NCBI RefSeq assembly: GCF_001642475.1
Contig: NW_019173935.1
Span: 1 to 64,000, forward strand
Length of the DNA: 64,000 nt
Reading direction: 5' to 3'
From: Fonsecaea monophora
Taxonomy: Eukaryota; Ascomycota; Eurotiomycetes; Chaetothyriales; Herpotrichiellaceae
The notes under the pieces were generated by a model, which saw nothing but the letters and a program-made list of their open reading frames with translations, had not been told where the DNA came from and ran no database searches. Below, piece after piece: positions 1 to 8,630 of this stretch. Within the stretch, counting starts at the first letter, position 1. Each line of letters starts with the position of its first letter. Both the position numbers and the translations under genes were made by a program.

Positions 1-27
1 CGATCGGCTGTTTACACGTATCCGTGC

Positions 28-113
28 TCAGACCCTTCTGCGAAGGCCTTTTGCTCCGCAAAAGGTTAGCGTTCACGCTAATAGCCGCTAGGCTACATGA
101 GGTAAGGGTCTGA
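28..113. repeat. Foldback element with nested hairpins (cloverleaf-like)
   Basis: A perfect 10-bp inverted repeat (28-37, tcagaccctt, and 104-113, aagggtctga) encloses three hairpins that abut without spacers: 47-54/58-65 (8 bp, 3-nt loop), 66-71/76-81 (6 bp, 4-nt loop) and 82-86/91-95 (5 bp, 4-nt loop). A further 5-bp stem, 34-38/42-46, competes with the outer arm. All of this is read directly from the sequence. No target-site duplication is visible and there is no T-loop, so it is not a tRNA. It may be a short MITE-like or foldback repeat; its function is unknown. Confidence 0.75.
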
Positions 114-225
114 TTTATCTGAGACAACAGGAACCTTCATTGACGTCTACATTATTAAGCGGAATGCTTGGCATATTTGGAAAGGGAGGCGCCGCTACCA
201 AGAACATCAACTCCTCATCTCCCTC

Positions 226-2424
226 TTATAGATCCTCATCCTTGGACCTCCACTCACTTTCGTTCTCACTCTCACCATAATCCTCCCTCGTCGCACCGGC
301 TCGTCGACTTCGAGTCCGACTTTGACTGCGACTAACATCGCCAAAGCGACTCTTGCTCCGACTTTTACTCTTACTCCTCGTCCGTCTCTCATCCCGCCAT
401 CTACCTCTTTTCTCCCCCCTGCGTGACGCCTCACTCTTCTTGACTTTATCGACGTCCATATCTGGATGCATCCGTCGTATGTGTTCGTAGAGTTTCTTGC
501 CCTTTGAAAAAGGCACTCGTGCTCGTGGGCATGATGGGACAGGGCAGAGGATCTGGTGCTCCGGATCGTTGTCTGATTCTCTGTCGGTATCAAACTCGAG
601 ATTGGCGCTGTTGGCGCTGATACTAGCACTGCGCGAACCTGGCGTCTTCTTGATCGCCCATGAACCACGTCTTTGCCTGTGTACGCTTTCCAAGTGCCGA
701 TGGAGGTACCATCTTTTGCGAAAGGGAACCTTGTGTCTCGGACAAGATTGATGTGGACAAATTCGATCATCCTTGACCACTTCCACTTGAATTCCTGAGC
801 ATGCGTTACCCATTTCTTGGCAGTTTCTGCACGTTCTTGATCCTCCATGTTCGCCGTTCGCGGGCTGACATTCGGCTTTCGTCGCCTGACACCTTTCGCA
901 GGGTCTGGAGGTGCGGATTAAAAGACCTTCGTCTTCGGTGGATTCAGCATCTCGTTCTCCCATCCGAGATGGCGCTTGACTTTCAGACTCATAAGCAAGG
1001 TGTTCCGTAAAGTGTGATTCTCTCCCATCCTTGCCCTCTCCCTCGTAGAAAGTGCGGTACAGCATGTTCCCGTCAAACAGCTTTGCACATCGCCGACTTG
1101 CACGTTCTACAACTGCGGGATCCCATTCTGTTAGGCTTGCCATGCCCATCACATCGCTCCAATCGCGTAAGCCGAGATTCTCGACCCTTCGGGAGCGTGC
1201 ACCAGAAGCAGCAGAGGGAACCGATGCGCTCGATATGTCGGTAAACACGGACGCTGAACGTGCCCTCTGCTTAGCAGCAGGACGCGAACCGCTTCTTCCC
1301 CGGGCGAATTCGCTTGTGTCGTCTTCGGGACTGTGAGAATATTTCGCCCTGCGCTTGCTTTGTGGTTTGACGGCGTATGCGTATCTAGCTTTATGAAGAC
1401 CGAGCAACAAATCATCGACTTTGCTCAGGATATGTCGCGCGCTGGGAAGAAAGTATTCACGCGCCTTTCCGTCGTCCGCAAGGGGAACGGGGCGTCGCTC
1501 CATCTCACTCGTATCACTGTCACTCTCTCCTTCGGCGGGAACGGACGCCTGCTCAGCAGCATCATCATCATCGTAGAACGAAAACGGTTGGGAGTAGAAT
1601 ACTGGTTCTTCTGTGGCTTCTGGCGAGTCCGGACTCTCTGCCTCTTCCACAGCTTCTTTATCCTCGGACACATCAACCTCAGCCTCTCCATGGTCGATTT
1701 TCATATCCCTCTGTGATGCGCCGGTCGTGGATGGGGCTTCCCAGCGCCTCTCATTCCATCGTTCTCGAGCGATCCTCGTAGCGGTGGCAATCAGCCATTC
1801 TTCAAGGTTGGCACTAGGCCGCGAGTCGACTGCCATGCGATACCCGCCATCTCCCTCCATTCGGGGCAATAATTCTTCCCGGGGAACCTGATCAGGAGGC
1901 ATAGGCCAGGCTGTCCAGGATCTGGCCAGTCCATTTCTCCCCCCAGTGTGCCGTGCCTGATTAGCCTCGTCCTCATCGTCCCTCGACGTCGCGGAGAGGA
2001 CCGATGACGCTCTCTCCTTGCCCTTCTTACTGCGCTTTGATTCCCTCCCTCCCACTCCTTCTTGCCGCAGCTTGCGCTTCAGCCCGAAAGCGTCAAAGAG
2101 GTGAATACTGAGGTCCTGGCTGCGCACACGGTCCAAACTCAGAGCCACTGTCCTTTCCGCCTTCGTCCAAGAGTTCCACGTGGACGCGGGGCCGAAGTAG
2201 CGGTTCGATCGCGTGAAATATGTCTTGCCATCTTCCCCCTGTGCGAATTTGTCGTCTGCTGTCACATACGGGACGGTCCGCGGGGCTACCGGACCACGAG
2301 ACTGAGATGTGTTGATGTCCGGCGCACCAGCAACTGTAGGTCGAGCAGGGAATGATGGAAAGACAGGGTCAGGCACTGGCACTTCGTCCTCGGCATCCTC
2401 TGTATAACCGGCATCTGAGTCCAT
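226..2424 (-). CDS. C2H2-type zinc finger nuclear protein, uncharacterised
   Basis: Single uninterrupted 732-aa frame starting at an ATG. The N-terminal half is acidic and low in complexity, with Ser/Pro/Glu-rich stretches and basic patches. The last third holds a Cys-rich segment with CERC and CRNC pairs. Two C2H2-like fingers follow, each with a C-x4-C opening (CPHQSC and CPVPSC) and a closing H-x3/4-H. The tail is Arg/Ser-rich and highly basic, resembling RS domains and nuclear localisation sequences. This points to a nuclear nucleic-acid-binding protein, probably a transcription regulator of a fungal-specific type. The target is unknown and I do not recognise a named orthologue. The gene lies head-to-tail after ILV1 on the same strand. 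Confidence 0.75.
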   Translation of the reverse strand: MDSDAGYTEDAEDEVPVPDPVFPSFPARPTVAGAPDINTSQSRGPVAPRTVPYVTADDKFAQGEDGKTYFTRSNRYFGPASTWNSWTKAERTVALSLDRVRSQDLSIHLFDAFGLKRKLRQEGVGGRESKRSKKGKERASSVLSATSRDDEDEANQARHTGGRNGLARSWTAWPMPPDQVPREELLPRMEGDGGYRMAVDSRPSANLEEWLIATATRIARERWNERRWEAPSTTGASQRDMKIDHGEAEVDVSEDKEAVEEAESPDSPEATEEPVFYSQPFSFYDDDDAAEQASVPAEGESDSDTSEMERRPVPLADDGKAREYFLPSARHILSKVDDLLLGLHKARYAYAVKPQSKRRAKYSHSPEDDTSEFARGRSGSRPAAKQRARSASVFTDISSASVPSAASGARSRRVENLGLRDWSDVMGMASLTEWDPAVVERASRRCAKLFDGNMLYRTFYEGEGKDGRESHFTEHLAYESESQAPSRMGERDAESTEDEGLLIRTSRPCERCQATKAECQPANGEHGGSRTCRNCQEMGNACSGIQVEVVKDDRICPHQSCPRHKVPFRKRWYLHRHLESVHRQRRGSWAIKKTPGSRSASISANSANLEFDTDRESDNDPEHQILCPVPSCPRARVPFSKGKKLYEHIRRMHPDMDVDKVKKSEASRRGEKRGRWRDERRTRSKSKSRSKSRFGDVSRSQSRTRSRRAGATREDYGESENESEWRSKDEDL

Positions 2425-2928
2425 TCTCGCGCAATTGCAGAGCGACTCATTTCAAAAAGTCCGAAGGCGAAGTTATCCCAAAAGTCGTTGTCCGCCGGCA
2501 CGAAAGACGATCTCATTTGGAAATCTCGAGAGGGCGAAAAGCAGAAGTTTGAAGGCAACAAGAAAAAGCTTGATCTTGTGATCTTCTTTTCACACGAGCC
2601 AAACCATCACTCTACAGAGACGTCGTCGTTCTTTTGATCCGCCAGCTATTATTGCCGAGTTTTTTACGTCGAGGATTAAGAATGGAACATGTATCATTGT
2701 CACTTAACAACTCGACACGTCGGGAAGATCGACTTTCAAGGTGTCAAATTACGCGCAAAAAGAGTTGGTAGACCACTCTACACCGCCGTCTGTGTCCCAA
2801 AATATATTTTTTTGGTCTTTTGCCTGATCTAACCACAGCCTGCATATTCTCCAGCCCGTTTTATCTTCCCTAAACGCCGTGCCAGGGTATCTCAAGTCTA
2901 AGCACCATATCCTATGCAGTTTCCCATC
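2425..2928. other. Intergenic spacer, zinc-finger gene 5' side / ILV1 3' side
   Basis: About 500 bp upstream of the minus-strand zinc-finger gene and downstream of ILV1. It contains A/T runs near 2800-2815 but no coding signal. It presumably holds the zinc-finger gene promoter and the ILV1 3' UTR. Confidence 0.4.
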
Positions 2929-4620
2929 CTAATCCCGCAAGAACATCTTATACGTGGCATTGTCCGTGCACTCCTTGAAAGGATATCCAATGTCCTTCAA
3001 AAAGTCCTCCAGCTGATCCCTCTCATTCTCAGGACACTGTATGCCTGCGAGGATCCTGCCCACATCACCACCATAGTTTCGATAATGGAAGAGTGTAATA
3101 CTCTGGCCTGGTCGCAATGTCCTCAGGAACTTGAAGAGAGCTCCCGGTCGCTCTGGGAATTCAAACATGTAAACTCTTTCATCTTTGACGCCGGACCGCC
3201 CACCGACGAGATATCGCAGATGTGTCTTTGCAAGTTCGTCCTCAGAAAGATCTTTGGCTGTCATTCCTGCAGCTGCAAGCCGGGAAAAGAGTGAGTCGAG
3301 TTCTCGTGCCCTTGCGCCAGCTGAGGAAACCGTGATGCCCATCATGACATGTGCTTGGTCGGTGTATGAATACCTGTATCCAAATTCTGTAACGGCTTGT
3401 GGGAGGACGGCCTCAATGAGCTGCACAAATGAGCCCGGGCGTTCTGGAATACTAACAGACAGGAGAGCCTCTTTCTGTTCACCCAAGGTCGCACGTTCCG
3501 CGACAAATCTCAGTCGATCAAAATTCATGTTGGCGCCGCTGGCAACCGCAACCAATTCGCGGCTGGTATCTGTATCCGGATTCTGCGCGACCCATTTCTT
3601 CAAACCTGCTAGTGACAAAGCCCCTGCTGGCTCCAATACTGATCTCGTGTCTTCGAAGACATCCTTGATAGCAGCGCAAATCTCGTCCGTGCTGACCTCG
3701 ATAACCTCGTCCACCACCTCTTGACAAAGTCTGAATGTCTCTTCCCCCACTGTCTTGACAGCGGCACCATCGGCGAAGAGGCCGACTTCTTTTAGTAGCA
3801 CCCGCCGCCCAAGCTTGAGGGACTCGACCAGGGCATTGGCATCGGATGCCTCGACGCCAATAATCTTGACATGAGGGGCGATTCTCTTCACATACACCCC
3901 GATGCCAGCTATTAAACCCCCACCACCGACGCAGCAGAAGATAGCCTTGAGCTTTTGCAAGGACGTCTGTCTCAACAACTCCATACCTATCGTCCCTTGC
4001 CCTGCAATGACATATGGATCATCGAATGGTGGAATATTGGTCAACCCATACTGTTTCTCCAAGGCATGACAGTGGTCTTTGGCCGAGTCAAAGTCGGGTC
4101 CATGTAGCACCACGTTTCCACCCATGCGACTGACATTCATATGTTTGATGGCTGGCGTGCCCTGTGGCATCACAATGGTTGCAGGGATCTTCAAGTGTCT
4201 TGCAGAGTAAGCCACTCCCTGCGCATGGTTACCTGCTGAGCAAGCAATGACGCCTTTCCATGAGATCTTGGATGGCAGATGAGCCATTTTGTTGTATGCG
4301 CCTCGTAGCTTGAAGGAGAAGACGGGCAGTAGGTCTTCTCTTTTCAGGAGGACTTTGCATTCGAGACGGTTGGAGAGATTGATGGCATGGCTGAGAGGGC
4401 TTTCGCTGACAACATCGTAGACCCGGGACGTGAGGATCAACCGCAAGTAGTCTGGATAGCCCGAGGGTAGGAGGAAGTCTCGAGGTACGTCGTAGGTAGG
4501 AAGGTCAGCCCTTTCGGAGGGTGGTGTGGGCATGGCGGTGTACTCGGTCAGCGCGAGACTTGATCGCATCGGCGTCGAGGGAGTTGTCGTGCCGTTGACA
4601 TGAGGATCGGCGGCGTCCAT
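2929..4620 (-). CDS. ILV1: Threonine dehydratase (threonine ammonia-lyase), mitochondrial
   Basis: 563 aa with an ATG start. The enzyme deaminates threonine to 2-oxobutanoate using PLP, the first committed step to isoleucine in mitochondria. The catalytic fold-type II PLP domain covers roughly residues 60-380. The Schiff-base lysine lies in FSFKLRGAYN (K104), the phosphate-binding loop is SAGNHAQG (about 128-135), and a second Gly-rich loop reads CVGGGGLIAG. The C-terminal 180 residues form two ACT-like regulatory domains, as in biosynthetic, isoleucine-inhibited enzymes, and include the FPERPGALFKFL motif. Length matches fungal Ilv1. The first 50 residues lack a textbook presequence but are Ser/Thr-rich. 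The upstream region carries Gcn4/CpcA-type sites, consistent with general amino-acid control. No intron is seen. Confidence 0.95.
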   Translation of the reverse strand: MDAADPHVNGTTTPSTPMRSSLALTEYTAMPTPPSERADLPTYDVPRDFLLPSGYPDYLRLILTSRVYDVVSESPLSHAINLSNRLECKVLLKREDLLPVFSFKLRGAYNKMAHLPSKISWKGVIACSAGNHAQGVAYSARHLKIPATIVMPQGTPAIKHMNVSRMGGNVVLHGPDFDSAKDHCHALEKQYGLTNIPPFDDPYVIAGQGTIGMELLRQTSLQKLKAIFCCVGGGGLIAGIGVYVKRIAPHVKIIGVEASDANALVESLKLGRRVLLKEVGLFADGAAVKTVGEETFRLCQEVVDEVIEVSTDEICAAIKDVFEDTRSVLEPAGALSLAGLKKWVAQNPDTDTSRELVAVASGANMNFDRLRFVAERATLGEQKEALLSVSIPERPGSFVQLIEAVLPQAVTEFGYRYSYTDQAHVMMGITVSSAGARARELDSLFSRLAAAGMTAKDLSEDELAKTHLRYLVGGRSGVKDERVYMFEFPERPGALFKFLRTLRPGQSITLFHYRNYGGDVGRILAGIQCPENERDQLEDFLKDIGYPFKECTDNATYKMFLRD

Positions 4621-5222
4621 GGTGACGTCCAGCGATAGTAATGACTCTCAGGTACTTGGGGACAGGTCAATTTCTCTCGAAATTGTGTTGTAGGTGGCTG
4701 TCCGTGCTACAGATGAACAAAGTGTGTAGGATTTTCCTGTTGACTCAAAAAATTATCGGAGCTCATCCTCCCCGCATTCCGCCTGTCTCATGAGGGTTAG
4801 AGGACCTCACAAGCTCTCGATAGCTCCAACATCCCCCCATCGAGCAGGCGCCCTTTTACTTGTTAATACCTCTCCCTAACCTTCGTACTGTACGGGCACC
4901 CAACGGGTAGGCCAAGCCAGGATTAGTCGATTTGCAGCAAGATCCAGTCGTGGCCAATTCAGAGGAAAGGTCTGTGCTGTCTATCTGGACTCCTCTAATT
5001 CGAGCCCGCACGCGAGCATATTTCCGCGTTTTTTGCTAGCAGATCGACGTACGTCACGACTTCCACCTCTAGGTTTCTTTCGACTCGTCCTGCACAACAC
5101 CGCATTCAACTCCTAACCATCTCCTCAAGGCTCATCCTGTCTTGTGGTGGAACAACCGGTCAGCGAAGACGGCGACACACCCGTTCGTCCACGCAGATTC
5201 TTGAGGGAAATACCTCACAACA
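4621..5222. other. Divergent promoter region ILV1 / RCF1
   Basis: A 600-bp spacer between the two start codons, pyrimidine-rich on the RCF1 side (4790-5120). Apart from the Gcn4-type sites listed separately, I see no feature. Confidence 0.5.
4642..4747. promoter_or_regulatory. Gcn4/CPC1-type sites upstream of ILV1
   Basis: A full TGACTCA (4741-4747) lies about 120 bp upstream of the ILV1 start codon, and a partial TGACTC lies at 4642-4647. TGACTCA is the established binding site of yeast Gcn4 and filamentous CPC1/CpcA, which activate amino-acid biosynthetic genes. A CRE-like tgacgtc sits at 4623-4629, next to the start codon. The sites are direct matches; their function is inferred from the gene they precede. 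Confidence 0.55.
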
Positions 5223-5906
5223 ATGTCCGACGACCCTTCCACATCGGCTGGGCCATCGCCCCTGACCGCCACCGCCATCCCATCCAGCTTTGATTCATCA
5301 CCCGAATTCTTCGAAGAATCCCGCTTCCAAAAGCTATGGCGCAAATTACGTCAAGAACCTCTGATTCCGCTGGGCTGCGCCGCGACATGCTACGCCTTGT
5401 ACATGGCGACCAAATCCATCCGCGCAGGTGACCATCATCAAACAAATCGCATGTTCCGCGCGAGAATCTACGCCCAGGGCTTCACGCTGCTGGCGTTGGT
5501 GGCGGGCAGTATCTTCTACAAGGATGAGAGGATGCGGAGGAAGGAGTTTGAGGCGAAGCTGGAGGAGAAGAAGACTGCAGAGAAGAGGGAGAAGTGGCTG
5601 GCTGAACTCGAGGCCAGAGACCAGGAGGACAAGGAGTGGAGGGAAAAGATAGAGAAGATGAGCCGAGACGCCAGAGAGATGAGCGAGGATATCAGGGAGA
5701 AAGCGGAAAAAGTGATTGAGGGCGGAAAGGAGGGGCTGCAGAAGGCTCAGGAAGGGTCGGCGCTCCCTGAAGCAGCCGGGTCAGGAGACAAGAAGAAGAG
5801 CAGTTGGGCCATCTGGAATAAGAGTGTGCTGGAGGAGGTCAATGGGGACGGCTGGGGTCCTGGTATGTGGGCGAAGAGAACGAGGGATGCCTGGAAAAGG
5901 TCCTGA
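5223..5906 (+). CDS. RCF1: Respiratory supercomplex factor 1, HIG1 domain protein
   Basis: 227 aa, intronless, starting at a well-placed ATG (acaATGt). Rcf1 is an inner mitochondrial membrane protein that associates with cytochrome c oxidase and supports III-IV supercomplexes. The HIG1 domain (about residues 35-105) has two hydrophobic helices around LIPLGCAATCYALYMAT and GFTLLALVAGSIFY. Between them lies the basic segment NRMFRARIYAQ, carrying the R-x-R-x3-Q core typical of type 1 isoforms. After the domain comes a long charged coiled coil (about 110-185, Glu/Lys/Arg-rich), as in filamentous-fungal Rcf1. It is divergently arranged with ILV1. Length and order match the family well. Confidence 0.93.
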   Translation: MSDDPSTSAGPSPLTATAIPSSFDSSPEFFEESRFQKLWRKLRQEPLIPLGCAATCYALYMATKSIRAGDHHQTNRMFRARIYAQGFTLLALVAGSIFYKDERMRRKEFEAKLEEKKTAEKREKWLAELEARDQEDKEWREKIEKMSRDAREMSEDIREKAEKVIEGGKEGLQKAQEGSALPEAAGSGDKKKSSWAIWNKSVLEEVNGDGWGPGMWAKRTRDAWKRS

Positions 5907-6420
5907 GACATTTTGTCTCGAGCATTCTGTGAGGCGATTCTGGATCACGAGAGTTTACTATCGTCGCCACTCTTCTTTGGACTGGGTCCTGTAAAAATAA
6001 AAGTATATTGCTGGGGTATAACTATGCACAGGATCTCCACGTCGTGGTGCCCTTACAAGCTAGGCTTCCAGGCAATTCCCTTTGTGTAACAAGCAGTCAG
6101 TCTCGACTGGTGAGGATGGTTCAAAACTGCGGGTAGCTGCACCCAATCCTCGATTCCAGCGAGAGCCAGCTTGCGGCTTGTTCCTGCGCCTTGGTCGAAA
6201 GTTGCCAGACATGGCATCCTCGACTGCCATAACCTGGACATGTCGCCAAAGCGGCGACTCTCGAGACTTTGTCTGACCTCGATTCCAATAAATGCCACCA
6301 CATACTCATCAACAGTTCAGAGTTCTTTCGGCCGTGGGTAGGTCACATCCCAAGTAGCCTTGTATAGCACGTTTGCTGGGAAACTTTCAATGGATACCAG
6401 GTCTTCCATCCGGCTCAGCC
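5907..6420. other. Intergenic, convergent RCF1 / LYR-motif gene
   Basis: About 510 bp between two converging 3' ends. Apart from the AATAAA listed separately, nothing recognisable is seen. Confidence 0.4.
5996..6001 (+). terminator. AATAAA polyadenylation signal for RCF1
   Basis: A canonical AATAAA hexamer about 90 nt after the RCF1 stop codon, inside an A-rich patch, in the usual position of a fungal 3'-end signal. Confidence 0.45.
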
Positions 6421-6774
6421 TCATCCTCGCGCCGGGCCCATTTCCTCCACGCCCCTCCTGACGCCGTCCCACTCAGCCTTGCCCGTACTGATCAGATACC
6501 TGATCCTCTCGATCTCTCGAACGTCTTTATTCCGCGTGAATTCGCCTTTCGCATACGCGATGCTCTCCCCTCTCTGGGGCTGGGACATGTGTCGGTACAG
6601 AGAGCGCAGGATGTCGCGGTAGAGCGAGAGAACACGTTGGCGCTGGATGAAGTGATCCAGAGATAGGGGTGGAGACTTCCGGAGACGCGACGACGGCGTA
6701 GAGGACTCTGCGATTGTCTTGCACAGGGGATTCGTGGGGTTGGTGACGGCGAGGCGGATGAAGTTTGGGCGCAT
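6421..6774 (-). CDS. LYR-motif (Complex1_LYR) protein, LYRM2-like
   Basis: Chosen start is the ATG at 6774, giving 117 aa. An upstream in-frame extension to 6969 begins with non-conserved sequence and would exceed the family length. The body holds the Complex1_LYR signature: a hydrophobic helix with VLSLYRDILRSLYRH (LYR tripeptide, then a second LYR), and a C-terminal half with EFTRNKDV and RIRYLISTGKAEWD. These match LYRM2-type proteins. LYR proteins are small mitochondrial matrix factors that assemble Fe-S or respiratory complexes together with acyl-carrier protein. The N-terminal 40 residues are basic and hydroxylated, in keeping with a targeting sequence. The exact client is unknown. Confidence 0.8.
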   Translation of the reverse strand: MRPNFIRLAVTNPTNPLCKTIAESSTPSSRLRKSPPLSLDHFIQRQRVLSLYRDILRSLYRHMSQPQRGESIAYAKGEFTRNKDVREIERIRYLISTGKAEWDGVRRGVEEMGPARG

Positions 6775-7222
6775 GGGGGGACGCGATGAGGATCCAGGTC
6801 TTGGAGGCGCGTTAAGATTGTGCGCTGGAAAATGATCGAGAAGAGAAAGGGAATGAAAACCGCTGAGCTGCTCAGCAATGTGTTGTATAGAGGCACACGT
6901 CGAGACGTACTTGTAGAATCCTTTAGCAGCAAACATTTGGAGTCCTGCGGACAAATCGTGTTCCGCCAATAAGACCGCTCAAGGCTCCTAATGACGTCAT
7001 TCTGAGGTGACCTCAGCCTTGTGCGTTCTGCTTTAATCAACAAGGTCAATAAGTCCCTAAGTATCTAATAGAGATAGTTGAAACAATACGGCTTGAATTT
7101 AGTTTGCTTTGGGAACCGTTGCTGTATCATGCCTCTTCAATCCTCATATTGCACGGTACTACCAAAATAGGTCGTCACCATAGCCTCTTTTCCCATGGCT
7201 GCGTCGAAAGGCCCCAACCCTC
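6775..7222. other. Spacer upstream of the LYR gene
   Basis: About 450 bp. It contains the non-conserved upstream extension of the LYR frame and the 3' flank of the RBR ligase gene; no other coding signal. Confidence 0.35.
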
Positions 7223-8630
7223 TCATAGCCTATTTCTTCTGCACCGATTACAAGCCTGGATTCGACATTGGTTGCATTCGAAGATATAGTTGGGTAGGCT
7301 GTGGAAGCACTCTTCGCAGTTGTGCGGCCCTTGAATGTATCGCCAGCTGGTATGTCTGCAGTTGTGCCTATCTCGTAGCATATTGGCTGCTTCACGCACA
7401 GCTCTCTCCAATCTTCCGGGATCGTCACGAGCCATATTGGGGCGGCCACGGTTGGCGAGAGTGTTTGCTCGTGCAAGTAATCTGCCCTCGTCCCATTGAT
7501 CACAGCCGCATTGTTTCCATTGAGTACCACAGACGTAGCAGAATTGTGCACCACATCGACATCTAGATTGAATTAGTCATGAGAATCCAAGCAGGAGAAG
7601 GGAACGCTCACGTCATATGGTTGCAGCCTACATCGAGCTCGATCAGCCGATGACACGCATAGCATTGCTGCCATCCACTCTCAGTTGCAAGGCTAAGCGT
7701 GGCCTGCATTCCAGGATCTTCTGGACAATGACCGTCGTGGGCTCGCTTTTTGCAGAAGGTGCAGGTCCTTGTACCACACTTCCCGCAAGCTGCTATATCC
7801 CCCTCGATGTTGCTAGAAGTGACGAAGGCAGAGCATGTCTCCAGAGAACAATACGTCCTATCTCGAGTACCGAATTCGACTTTTGCGTGTTCAAATTGGT
7901 TTCTGAGTTCCTTTGTGAGGAAGATGTCGACCACGTTCATTTCGAAAGGCTCTTGACAGCAGCGGGGAGGAAACAACGATTCGTCCTTGGTGGCCCTACT
8001 GACAAGGTCCTGCAAACATGGTTTGCAATAGCCGTGGCCACAGGGTACCTCGATCACATCAAAGTACTTCTTGACCTCTAGGCAGATCACGCATCGGAGA
8101 GTGGAGGGGTCACGGAGTGCGTGCTCGCGAGCAGACCCGCTTATGGAGCTCTCGGCCTGACCATGGTCATCTGGTTCACGCCATTTGTCGGGTTCGGTAT
8201 CTTTGAGCAGCTCATAGCCGACATCTTGGGACACGTAACGTCCCGCAAGTCTTGCAAGAATCTTCTTGCTGAGATCACTGGACTGCAAGTGGACTTCGGA
8301 TGTGACGCAACTTCCATTCAGACGATGCGCATGAGCGTGGTCTTCGCAAGCGACTTCTTCCTCGCGAATAACGTCGGCAATAGCATCTGCGTCTGCTCGC
8401 ACAGCAGCTGTGATGCTTTGTGTCATCTGTCGATCGAATAAAATCGAGCGCATGCTTTCGATATTCTCTTCAAACAAGGAGAGTGCCACTTGAGCATCGT
8501 TGAGCTCGCCATCCCGATTCTTGTCTTTGGAATTAGTACGAAGTTCTTCGACGTCTTGGAGCTGCAGCTTGAGAATGAGATCAGCTGTCTCCAGGTCCAG
8601 GTCGTCAAAATGAGCAGTGCATTCATCCAT
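7223..8630 (-). CDS. RBR (RING1-IBR-RING2) E3 ubiquitin ligase
   Basis: Two exons: 7612-8630 and 7223-7562, with a 49-nt intron (gtgagc...ctag). The spliced protein is 452 aa. RING1 opens with CVIC (about 180-183), continues with CGHGYCKPC and ends PPRCC. The IBR holds YC, ACGKC, CTFC and HDGHC. RING2 starts CYAC (about 323) and has GCNHM followed across the splice by TCRCGAQFCYVCG. In this family the Cys of the GC[N/M]HM motif (about C336) accepts ubiquitin from the E2, a HECT-like mechanism. The intron falls inside RING2, and only splicing restores that domain, which is strong support for the junction. The N-terminal 170 residues are helical and acidic with no known domain. The substrate is unknown. 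Confidence 0.92.

Noticed and set aside
28..113. tRNA interpretation of the foldback
   Set aside because: A cloverleaf-like shape, but the outer stem is 10 bp and there is no T-loop GTTCRA consensus or anticodon-arm spacing.
207..848. Minus-strand frame overlapping the zinc-finger gene
   Set aside because: Lies in another frame of the same strand as a longer, domain-bearing gene; read as a shadow.
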